DNA of 8,577 nucleotides from CAILDB01 sp049695975 (GTDB lineage Bacteria; Patescibacteriota; Minisyncoccia; Phycocordibacterales; GWA1-40-21): NCBI GenBank assembly GCA_049695975.1, contig JBAVTE010000014.1:1-8577 (forward strand), in the 5' to 3' direction. Shown here piece after piece: positions 1 to 4,410 of the stretch (its first letter is position 1; each line of letters starts with the position of its first letter). A model generated the notes under the pieces. The model did not search any database. It was not told where the DNA came from and saw nothing but the letters and a program-made list of their open reading frames with translations. A program made the position numbers and the translations under genes.

Positions 1-2
1 AT

Positions 3-329
3 GCGATAATGAAAAATTGTTTTATTGGAGAAATTAATCGTATACCCCTCGTGCTTGATAGCGACGGTGATGGAAAAGCAGATCCGTTACAGTATGACCC
101 GCAAGCCGGAAGAGTGATGATTGGGCCTTCATCTACCAAGCCAATAGCGTATCGTGCCGGTGGTACTGCTGAAAATTTACCGAATGGTAAAGTATGCGCA
201 GCAGACTTTGACGGGGATGGCTTAGATGACTCAGTGATTTTTATCGGATCTACATGGTATATTTTTATTCCAGACAAGATCCAGTCTGATCCTGGGGCGA
301 TTGCGAGCTTACTTACCTTCGACTTTTAA
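3..329 (+). CDS. C-terminal part of FG-GAP/VCBS-like repeat protein (5' partial)
   Basis: The frame is open to the left edge of the window, so this is probably the tail of a longer secreted or surface protein. An ATG at 9 could start a 106-residue protein, but no upstream sequence is available to judge it. Two acidic repeats are visible. DSDGDGKADPLQYD lies near residues 18-31 (counted from the ATG at 9) and DFDGDGLDDSVIF near residues 66-78. Each is followed by a beta-strand-like stretch with a Gly-Ser/Trp turn. This DxDGDGxxD pattern is typical of FG-GAP/VCBS beta-propeller blades and related calcium-binding repeats. Calcium binding and extracellular location are therefore expected from the family, not shown. 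No sorting signal or membrane segment is present at the C-terminus, which ends in LLTFDF. The stop is TAA, followed by a strong terminator. Confidence 0.6.
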   Translation, partial: AIMKNCFIGEINRIPLVLDSDGDGKADPLQYDPQAGRVMIGPSSTKPIAYRAGGTAENLPNGKVCAADFDGDGLDDSVIFIGSTWYIFIPDKIQSDPGAIASLLTFDF

Positions 330-362
330 CCTTTTGAAAGGAAAAAGTAGCTAGTGTTGTCG

Positions 363-418
363 GGGCCTTGTGTGTCTGAATTGATGTTATCGATTCAGCG
401 CACAAGGCCCTTTTTTTT
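363..418 (+). terminator. Long intrinsic terminator after the FG-GAP-like gene
   Basis: The arm GGGCCTTGTG at 363-372 pairs perfectly with CACAAGGCCC at 401-410. The stem continues inward through CTGAAT (376-381) with ATTCAG (393-398) and GAT (383-385) with ATC (389-391), leaving a three-base loop and a few wobble or bulged positions. Eight T residues follow at 411-418. The unusually long, GC-rich stem stands out from the AT-rich surroundings. It lies about 33 bases after the stop of the upstream gene and separates it from the degenerate region to the right. Confidence 0.9.
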
Positions 419-449
419 ATTTAATTTTATTTTTTTTTATACAAAGTCA

Positions 450-490
450 TGTCAAGGACGGTCCTTGACATTAACGGTCCTTGACATTAA
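450..490. repeat. REP-like palindrome fused to a 16-base tandem repeat
   Basis: TGTCAAGGAC at 450-459 and GTCCTTGACA at 461-470 are perfect inverted arms around a single central G. The right arm also belongs to a perfect 16-base direct repeat: 459-474 is repeated at 475-490, each copy reading CGGTCCTTGACATTAA. The result is a palindrome plus an extra half-site. Short palindromes of this sort serve as REP sequences or as transposon-end hairpins for Y1/HUH-type transposases. No such transposase is in the window, so the mobilising partner is unknown. The repeat sits just outside a region of transposase debris. Confidence 0.7.
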
Positions 491-543
491 TTTTTATCAA
501 AAATTTTCCAAGAAGAGTATTTACGCAAAATGTTTATTTATCT

Positions 544-717
544 ATGAATACGGAAAAAATCGATCAAACATTTGATGATAATTTTCCTGATATGGAAGCA
601 GTTGTACAAAAGCTTTCAAAATAAACTAAATGAACCGGAATTCATAGCGGGAGTAGTTGGGAATTAGAATTGTTAGGAAATTGGGGTCAACCACCATTAA
701 TTTTAAATATAAAGGCT
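544..717 (+). pseudogene. Broken short ORF of unknown family
   Basis: An ATG at 544 opens a 26-residue peptide, beginning MNTEKIDQTFDDNFPDMEAV, that stops at 622-624. Immediately afterwards a second frame reads KLNEPEFIAGVVG (623-661). A third, from 661, reads ELELLGNWGQPPLILNIKA with no stop until 748. Joined through two single-base shifts, these segments read like one acidic, partly helical protein. It would be cut on the right by the integrase remnant on the opposite strand. I do not recognise the family. Choosing among frames invites bias, so the joined reading is tentative. There is no Shine-Dalgarno sequence before 544. The minimal alternative is that only the 26-codon ORF exists, or that none of this is coding. 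Confidence 0.3.
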
Positions 718-884
718 AAACCACAGTGTTCCAGATTGTTGTAATAATCGTTCCAGATTCTAATTTTGTTTTTTAATTCTGTAAATGTTTTGAATGTATT
801 TTGTTCGTAAAACTTCTCTTGATCTTCACGGTGGCTTTTTCCACTGTTCCGTTTTGTGATGGTGTTTGCCGGGGTTGACAGGTA
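687..884 (-). pseudogene. IS481/IS3-type transposase (rve integrase) C-terminal remnant
   Basis: Read on the minus strand, the segment encodes SHREDQEKFYEQNTFKTF, then a helix ending WNDYYNNLEHCGL. This is the characteristic end of the rve (DDE) integrase core in IS481/IS3-type transposases. The usual NG-x-VE motif holding the catalytic Glu is not in this frame. It appears one frame over just upstream (to the right), as QNGTVEK. The two readings join at the T run 836-840, so a single-base loss there has broken the gene. The downstream end is also wrong: after CGL the family's usual GxTPxE motif is missing and an unrelated AFIFKINGG tail follows, so the copy is truncated near 716. TTGGGGT (681-687) and ACCCCAA (884-890) are weak inverted flanks. 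This is a non-functional remnant. Confidence 0.75.
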
Positions 885-911
885 CCCCAAAATTAAGATA
901 CTTTTTACACC

Positions 912-952
912 AAGATTAGTAGTATAATACTGGTCGAGTATTAATTAATCTT
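912..952. promoter_or_regulatory. Nested inverted repeats with a TATAAT box upstream of the OrfA remnant
   Basis: AAGATTA (912-918) and TAATCTT (946-952) are perfect inverted arms. Inside them AGTATAATACT (921-931) is an 11-base palindrome containing TATAAT at 923-928. The nesting could be an operator over a promoter for the OrfA remnant starting at 964, or a relic of an insertion-sequence end. No convincing -35 box lies at the usual distance. The assignment rests on symmetry only. Confidence 0.35.
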
Positions 953-963
953 AGTAAAAACAT

Positions 964-1105
964 ATGTCTACAAAAAAACATACAAGGTATCTTTAGATTT
1001 GAAAAATCAGATTCTAGAACGGGTCAAAACTTCCGGTAAGACGGTCAAATAAATTGCTGAGGAACATGGTTTAAGTACCACCTGTATTTACGCGCTTCTT
1101 GTATG
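964..1105 (+). pseudogene. IS3/IS481-type OrfA (helix-turn-helix transposase) remnant
   Basis: From the ATG at 964 the frame reads MSTKKHTRY and then hits a stop. A one-base shift near 991-994 restores SLDLKNQILERVKTSGKTVK. After a TAA at 1050-1052 it continues IAEEHGLSTTCIYALL. This is the classic N-terminal helix-turn-helix of OrfA-type transposases, with SGKTVxEIAEEHGLSTxTIYxWL as the usual form. The TAA replaces what should be a GAA (Glu) codon. The copy therefore carries one frameshift and one nonsense mutation, and it fades out after about 47 residues. It lies on the strand opposite the integrase remnant, so the two are not the halves of one undisturbed element. They are either separate insertions or one element broken by an inversion. 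Confidence 0.75.
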
Positions 1106-1180
1106 TTTTTTGGCATATTTATACACATTTATTAATGCTACTAAAAAGTGTCAAATGTGTTTAGACATTACCGAAAATTA

Positions 1181-1208
1181 TTGACTTTTGATAATAGGGG
1201 GGTAGACT
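1181..1208 (+). promoter_or_regulatory. Possible promoter for the RelA/SpoT-like gene
   Basis: TTGACT at 1181-1186 matches five of six -35 positions. TAGACT at 1203-1208, 16 bases downstream, matches four of six -10 positions. Transcription would start near 1215, giving a leader of about 140 bases before the GTG at 1354. Inverted arms TGTTTAG (1158-1164) and CTAAACA (1207-1213) bracket the promoter and could be an operator, but this is weak. I see no gene between 1106 and 1353. The only other structure there is a small GTCGG/CCGAC hairpin at 1319-1335. Confidence 0.4.
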
Positions 1209-1353
1209 AAACATAGGTTAGAAGTTCTTTTAAAAATTAATTATCAATGAGATAAGTTTTTTGAGTCTTAAAATATTTAGGACTTGTAAAACTTGTTTCA
1301 TTGATATAAGTCGCAATCGTCGGGGCAAATCCGACAAAAATAAGGGGGTAATA

Positions 1354-1827
1354 GTGAAAGACAAAAATATCTTGGCATATCAACAACGCATTGGTGTTAC
1401 CATTGAGACACTTTCAGAGGAAATACAATGTATTATAAATACTGTTGCAAAAAAACCTTTAATTAGTTTTCGGGTAAAAGATCCAGAAACGTTAAGGAAA
1501 AAAATGCAAATTGTTAAAACACAAGATGTTTTCTCAATACATGATATATATGGCATACGTGTCATCGTTGAATCAATAGAGGAGGTATATGCAGTTCTTA
1601 CTAAAATTTCACAGGAATTTTCTGGGTATCTTGTTCACGACTACTTTAAAATACCCAAGGCGGTTCCTAGTGTTAATGGCAAAATTCTGCGACTTGTGCA
1701 ATATATTGCATACAAGAATGGAGTGTCGTTTGAGATACAAATTACGACCGTTGCTTGTTGTGAGGTAAATGAATCCCTTCATCAAGGATATCATGACAGA
1801 AAATATTGCTCACAAAACCCATTATGA
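1354..1827 (+). CDS. Small stand-alone RelA/SpoT-like (alarmone synthetase-fold) protein, diverged
   Basis: This 157-residue protein resembles the RelA/SpoT nucleotidyltransferase domain, which in functional members transfers pyrophosphate from ATP to GDP/GTP, or to tRNA ends in toxic variants. Visible matches are FRVKDPETLRKKM (39-51; the R-x-K ATP-binding motif), SIHDIYGIRVIV (61-72; metal-binding Asp64 and Arg69), HDYFKIPK (95-102) and FEIQITT (126-132; metal-binding Glu127). The usual NGYxSLH motif that stacks the acceptor guanine is replaced by NGKILRLVQ (108-116), and the Arg of EIQIRT is Thr. Activity is therefore uncertain. There is no hydrolase, TGS or ACT domain. I chose the GTG at 1354 because AAGGGGGT (1342-1349) is a good ribosome binding site and the domain begins soon after. 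The frame extends to a TTG at 1261, but that stretch has no protein-like character. The 3' end is duplicated (see the repeat at 1795-1850). No antitoxin-like neighbour is visible. Confidence 0.7.
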   Translation: MKDKNILAYQQRIGVTIETLSEEIQCIINTVAKKPLISFRVKDPETLRKKMQIVKTQDVFSIHDIYGIRVIVESIEEVYAVLTKISQEFSGYLVHDYFKIPKAVPSVNGKILRLVQYIAYKNGVSFEIQITTVACCEVNESLHQGYHDRKYCSQNPL

Positions 1828-1850
1828 TGGAAAATATTGCTCAAAAAACC
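1795..1850 (+). repeat. Imperfect 25-base tandem duplication spanning the RelA/SpoT-like stop codon
   Basis: Bases 1795-1819 and 1826-1850 are near-identical 25-mers sharing the core GAAAATATTGCTCA and the ending AAAACC, with period 31. Because 31 is not a multiple of three, the second copy is out of frame. Copy one encodes HDRKYCSQN in the gene frame. Copy two encodes HYDGKYCSKNL followed by TGA one frame over. The present stop (TGA, 1825-1827) lies at the junction. The simplest reading is that an ancestral C-terminus was duplicated and the new junction created the current stop. Confidence 0.8.
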
Positions 1851-1887
1851 TGTGATATATGTTGTATATATCACAGGTTATATTTTT
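1847..1887. terminator. Bidirectional intrinsic terminator between convergent genes
   Basis: AACCTGTGATATAT (1847-1860) and ATATATCACAGGTT (1866-1879) form a perfect 14-bp stem around GTTGT. On the plus strand a T-rich tract follows (1880-1887). On the minus strand the hairpin is followed by TTTTTT (complement of the A run at 1843-1848). It sits between the ends of the RelA/SpoT-like gene and the Nudix gene and should stop transcription from both sides. Confidence 0.85.
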
Positions 1888-1894
1888 CCTTAAT

Positions 1895-2365
1895 TTATTT
1901 TAAAAGAATGTTTCTAATCATTTCATGGGTTTTGGCAAACATAACCAAACTATCTAATTCGGAAAGAGATACCCATTTATAATCACTATGCTCGCCTGGA
2001 TTTAGGGTTATATCTTTATTTTCTGACAAAATAAGAAATGTATATTGACGACCTATTTTTTTATTACGGATATTTTTATTGAAATCAATAATTTCAAGCT
2101 GAGAAATGAATTTTTTTATAGCTAATCCTGTTTCTTCGAATAATTCTCTTTTTGCTCCAGTAAAAATATCTTCATTTTCATTGAGTCCGCCCCCTGGTAG
2201 CTCATAGAAATCTGGGAAATTTACACTTTTTGCCCTTTTCAATACAAGTACAGTATCACCTTTTTTTATTAGAAGCTTTACTGTTTTTTTTCCTATACCA
2301 TCTTTTTGCGCAATATCTAACAATTTCTTACTTATCAACAAATAATCTTTTATTTTAATTACCAT
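1895..2365 (-). CDS. Nudix hydrolase
   Basis: This 156-residue protein has a perfect Nudix box, G-x5-E-x7-REL-x-EETGL, at about residues 58-80 (GGLNENEDIFTG followed by AKRELFEETGL). The family hydrolyses nucleoside diphosphates linked to another group, using Mg2+ held by the Glu residues of this box. The preceding PDFYELPGG strand-turn and the later EHSDYKWVSLSEL segment are also family-typical. The substrate cannot be told: there are no extra domains, signal peptide or membrane segment. It starts 8 bases after the stop of the PP-loop gene on the same strand, so the two are probably co-transcribed. There is no Shine-Dalgarno sequence. Instead a TATAAT overlaps the upstream stop codon and ends 7 bases before the ATG, which suggests an additional internal promoter giving a leaderless mRNA. 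The gene ends just before a bidirectional terminator. Confidence 0.9.
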   Translation of the reverse strand: MVIKIKDYLLISKKLLDIAQKDGIGKKTVKLLIKKGDTVLVLKRAKSVNFPDFYELPGGGLNENEDIFTGAKRELFEETGLAIKKFISQLEIIDFNKNIRNKKIGRQYTFLILSENKDITLNPGEHSDYKWVSLSELDSLVMFAKTHEMIRNILLK

Positions 2366-2372
2366 GAATAGA

Positions 2373-2380
2373 ATTATATC
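2373..2380 (-). promoter_or_regulatory. GATATAAT -10 element for leaderless Nudix mRNA
   Basis: On the minus strand GATATAAT occupies 2380-2373 and is followed by seven bases (TCTATTC) and then the ATG at 2365. Transcription starting 7-8 bases after the -10 box would begin at the start codon. The box contains the TAA stop of the upstream gene. No good -35 box is seen. Confidence 0.45.
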
Positions 2381-3039
2381 TTTGGCGATCGCATGTTTTT
2401 AATATATTCCCTACATACAGGGATTGATTCATTCCAGAAATCCAATGCTTTGTCGATTTCAAATGGAATAGCACCAAAAATAGAATTACCCTCAAGTGAG
2501 TTTGAGCTAATACTGCACTGTTCCAATACGTCTACTATTTCTTTTTTTGATTTTTTGGCAATTGGGGTATGATATGTAATGTTATATTCTGCCAGAAAGT
2601 CTTTCATAAGTTCACAGTAATTATTTTGTTGTTCAATATATCTATCTTCTTTTGCTTGATATCCAGAATTTCCAGAGGCAATATCTTTGATATTATTTTC
2701 TAAACAATACAAAATCGCATCAACATGTATTGCAAGCGCAAGTGTTATTGGATAAACTACATGAATTTTATTTGTTTTTTCTATTGCTAATTTTCTAACC
2801 AAATATGCATTTATTTTAATAACACGATCTGAGTCAATGTATTTGGGGAAAGCGTTTAGTAATTCTTTGTATCTTATGCTGGAAGGAGAATCACCATTGG
2901 GACCGACTATTCCGGGAAATTCTAAATAGGTAAATAGCTTAACTTTGTAACCAGCACGTATCATTTCAATAACGGTAGCTGAAGAATCTCTACCTCCAGA
3001 AAATAAAACTAAAACTATTTTTTTATCTTTTTCTAACAC
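2374..3039 (-). CDS. PP-loop ATP pyrophosphatase family protein (QueC-like, lacking the zinc cysteines)
   Basis: This 221-residue protein opens with IVLVLFSGGRDSSATV. SGGRDS (14-19) is the PP-loop that binds the pyrophosphate of ATP in the N-type ATP pyrophosphatase (adenine nucleotide alpha hydrolase) superfamily. The order of later motifs is QueC-like: YPITLALAIHVDAILYC, then DIASGNSGYQ, then a Pro-Ile-Ala-Lys-Lys-Ser-Lys-Lys-Glu-Ile segment. QueC makes 7-cyano-7-deazaguanine and has a C-terminal zinc site of clustered cysteines. Here that part reads LEQCSISSNSLEGNSIFG, with no CxxC pairs. It is therefore probably not a true QueC and may adenylate another carboxylate or amide. I chose the GTG at 3039 because a TGATATAAT box ends six bases upstream and the PP-loop strand begins at residue 8. 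It is the first gene of a probable two-gene unit with the Nudix hydrolase. Confidence 0.75.
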   Translation of the reverse strand: MLEKDKKIVLVLFSGGRDSSATVIEMIRAGYKVKLFTYLEFPGIVGPNGDSPSSIRYKELLNAFPKYIDSDRVIKINAYLVRKLAIEKTNKIHVVYPITLALAIHVDAILYCLENNIKDIASGNSGYQAKEDRYIEQQNNYCELMKDFLAEYNITYHTPIAKKSKKEIVDVLEQCSISSNSLEGNSIFGAIPFEIDKALDFWNESIPVCREYIKNMRSPKI

Positions 3040-3045
3040 TAAAAT

Positions 3046-3075
3046 ATTATATCATATTAGATAATTAATCTTCAA
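3046..3075 (-). promoter_or_regulatory. Extended -10 promoter for the PP-loop/Nudix unit
   Basis: On the minus strand TTGAAG (3075-3070) is followed after 18 bases by TATAAT (3051-3046), preceded by TGA, giving the extended -10 form TGATATAAT. Only six bases separate it from the GTG at 3039, so the transcript should begin at or within a base or two of the start codon. Confidence 0.6.
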
Positions 3076-3084
3076 GAGTAATAT

Positions 3085-3093
3085 TGTGGATAA
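3085..3093 (-). other. Perfect DnaA-box match
   Basis: TGTGGATAA on the plus strand is the exact complement of the DnaA consensus TTATCCACA. It lies in the noncoding stretch between the PP-loop promoter and the tRNAs, in very AT-rich DNA. It is a single box with no cluster around it, so an origin is not supported. It may be chance or an isolated regulatory or titration site. Confidence 0.35.
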
Positions 3094-3126
3094 ATAATAA
3101 TTTAGTTAAAGAACCATTTATTCATA

Positions 3127-3180
3127 AGATAGAGTATAAATCTCTATCTGGGCTCTATCTACAGTTATTATTTGAATAAT
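3127..3180 (+). other. Competing hairpins upstream of the tRNA-Thr genes
   Basis: AGATAGAG (3127-3134) can pair perfectly with CTCTATCT at 3142-3149 (7-base loop) or with an identical CTCTATCT at 3153-3160. The two structures are mutually exclusive. A third small hairpin, ATTATT/AATAAT, occupies 3167-3180. No U-run follows to make a terminator, and no coding sequence is seen between 3040 and 3247. Whether this region is transcribed is unknown. Confidence 0.4.
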
Positions 3181-3214
3181 TATGATAAATAAGGTATCTT
3201 TATGTGATGCCATT

Positions 3215-3244
3215 TTGGCTTTGTGGCAGATGAAAATATATAAT
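3215..3244 (+). promoter_or_regulatory. Probable promoter of the tRNA-Thr/prfB unit
   Basis: TTGGCT (3215-3220) serves as a -35 box. The overlapping TATATA (3237-3242) and TATAAT (3239-3244) serve as -10 boxes, with spacers of 16 and 18 bases. The first tRNA base is 3248, only 3-5 bases after the -10 box. Transcription would therefore start at or next to the mature tRNA 5' end, with little or no 5' leader. Confidence 0.55.
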
Positions 3245-3247
3245 TAA

Positions 3248-3323
3248 GCCAAGATAGCTCAGTTGGTAGAGCACGTCATTGGTAATGACGAGGTCTCGGG
3301 TTCGATCCCCGATCTTGGCTCCA
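3248..3323 (+). tRNA. tRNA-Thr (anticodon GGT), CCA encoded
   Basis: This is a complete cloverleaf. The acceptor GCCAAGA (3248-3254) pairs perfectly with TCTTGGC (3313-3319). The anticodon stem CGTCA/TGACG holds the loop TTGGTAA with anticodon GGT at 3281-3283. The T arm is TCGGG-TTCGATC-CCCGA. The discriminator T is at 3320 and CCA is encoded at 3321-3323. It reads the ACC and ACU threonine codons. Confidence 0.97.
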
Positions 3324-3352
3324 GTTTTTGAGAAAAAGTTTTAGCTATGAAA

Positions 3353-3423
3353 GCCGAATTAGTTCAGTGGTAGAACACTACTTTCGTAAAGTAGAAACGT
3401 GAGTTCGATTCTCACCTTCGGCT
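3353..3423 (+). tRNA. tRNA-Thr (anticodon CGT), CCA not fully encoded
   Basis: The acceptor GCCGAAT (3353-3359) pairs with CTTCGGC (3416-3422) except for a T·C mismatch at the innermost pair. The anticodon stem CTACT/AGTAG holds the loop TTCGTAA with anticodon CGT at 3385-3387. The T arm is GTGAG-TTCGATT-CTCAC. The discriminator T is at 3423. The following bases are CCG rather than CCA, so the CCA end must be added by the nucleotidyltransferase, unlike the GGT tRNA 29 bases upstream. It reads the ACG threonine codon. The prfB start codon is only 7 bases beyond its end. Confidence 0.95.
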
Positions 3424-3430
3424 CCGCAAT

Positions 3431-4309
3431 ATGACTAACAAAGATGCAATAGAAAAAAGGATAAAAGAAATAGAGACCGCAATGATGCAAGCGGATTTTT
3501 GGAGTGATAAGAATAAAGCTCAAGCGATGATAAAAGAACTGGGTGATTTGAAAGCCGATCTTTCTGGTGCGGGGAAATATGACAAAGGTGATGCAATCAT
3601 AACAATTTTTTCTGGGGCTGGTGGTGATGATGCTGAAGATTTTTCTAGAATTCTTTTTGAAATGTATTCTAAATATGTAACGAAAGAAGGTTGGGCTTCA
3701 AAAGTTTTGGATTCAAATGAAAATGATAATGGGGGATATAGAAATATTACTTTTGAAATAATTGGGAAAAATGTTTATGGAAAACTAAAAGGGGAGTCGG
3801 GTGTGCATCGCCTTGTCCGCCTTTCTCCATTTAATGCAAAAAATCTTCGAGAGACATCTTTTTCTCTAGTGGAGGTCGTACCAAAATTAGAGAAACTTTC
3901 CGATGTAGAAATTCCAGAAAGTGAATTGAGAATAGAAATGTCAAAGGCTGGTGGCCCGGGAGGTCAAAACGTAAACAAGAGGGAAACGGCTGTGCGCATA
4001 GTCCATATTCCTTCAAATATTTCGGTTACCTGTTCGAGTGAGCGATCTCAGTCACAAAATAAAGAAAAGGCGTTGCAGATTCTTAAAGGGAAAGTTTTTA
4101 AATTTAGAGAAGAAGAAAAGCAAAAAAGGGAGGCGGGACTTTTTGTCTCCAAAACTACTTCGATAGAATGGGGAAGTCAGATTCGTTCATATGTTTTTCA
4201 TCCATATAAGATGATAAAAGACCATAGGACAAATGTTGAGATACATGATATTGAAAAAGTTTTGGATGGAGACTTGGATGAGTTTGTTGAGGCAGAGAAA
4301 AATATTTAG
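3431..4309 (+). CDS. prfB: Peptide chain release factor 2 (RF2), shortened N-terminal domain
   Basis: RF2 recognises UGA and UAA stop codons and triggers peptide release at the ribosomal peptidyl-transferase centre. The stop-codon motif SPF lies in HRLVRLSPFNAK (about residues 126-137). The catalytic GGQ lies in KAGGPGGQNVNK (about 172-183). The C-terminal WGSQIRSYVFHPY and DHRTNVE segments are also typical. At 292 residues it is well short of the roughly 365 of E. coli RF2. The gap is in domain 1: AQAMIKELGDLKADLSG passes almost directly into GKYDKGDAIITIFSGAGG, losing about 60 residues of helices. There is no programmed frameshift site, because a tRNA ends 7 bases before the ATG. The stop is TAG, read by RF1, so RF2 does not terminate its own mRNA. 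No Shine-Dalgarno sequence precedes the ATG, but the first 30 residues align with the normal RF2 start of this helix, supporting it. UGA ends the next gene, ftsE, consistent with the standard bacterial code. Confidence 0.95.
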   Translation: MTNKDAIEKRIKEIETAMMQADFWSDKNKAQAMIKELGDLKADLSGAGKYDKGDAIITIFSGAGGDDAEDFSRILFEMYSKYVTKEGWASKVLDSNENDNGGYRNITFEIIGKNVYGKLKGESGVHRLVRLSPFNAKNLRETSFSLVEVVPKLEKLSDVEIPESELRIEMSKAGGPGGQNVNKRETAVRIVHIPSNISVTCSSERSQSQNKEKALQILKGKVFKFREEEKQKREAGLFVSKTTSIEWGSQIRSYVFHPYKMIKDHRTNVEIHDIEKVLDGDLDEFVEAEKNI

Positions 4310-4373
4310 AATGGAAAGATATATAATGAATTGTTTTAGATTACTATAGATAATGACAGACGGTCTCCATATT

Positions 4374-4403
4374 TTGTTTTGTTTCAAAAAAATGTGATAT
4401 AAT
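4374..4403 (+). promoter_or_regulatory. Extended -10 promoter for leaderless ftsE mRNA
   Basis: TTGTTT (4374-4379) is followed after 18 bases by TATAAT (4398-4403), preceded by TGA to form TGATATAAT. Seven bases (4404-4410) then lead to the ATG at 4411. The box overlaps the other in-frame ATG at 4402, which therefore could not lie on a transcript made from this promoter. This decides the start of ftsE. Confidence 0.65.
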
Positions 4404-4410
4404 GTTTGTA

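Noticed and set aside
354..575. Plus-strand frame of 73 codons
   Set aside because: It runs straight through the terminator hairpin, the T-rich tract and the palindromic repeats, and its residues are poly-Phe and low complexity.
1261..1353. Upstream extension of the RelA/SpoT-like gene from a TTG start
   Set aside because: There is no ribosome binding site at the TTG, the residues are not protein-like, and a strong AAGGGGGT site precedes the GTG at 1354.
3085..3093. Replication origin at the DnaA-box match
   Set aside because: Only one perfect box is present, with no cluster, no dnaA or dnaN nearby and no other origin feature.
3431..3440. Missing upstream part of RF2 with a programmed frameshift
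   Set aside because: The tRNA ends at 3423, so no upstream coding part can exist. The missing residues are internal to domain 1.
4310..4373. Terminator between prfB and ftsE
   Set aside because: Only a four-base AGAC/GTCT pairing was found, with no U-tract.
4402..4410. Alternative ftsE start three codons upstream
   Set aside because: This ATG lies inside the TATAAT box that probably drives the gene, and the family N-terminus matches the ATG at 4411.
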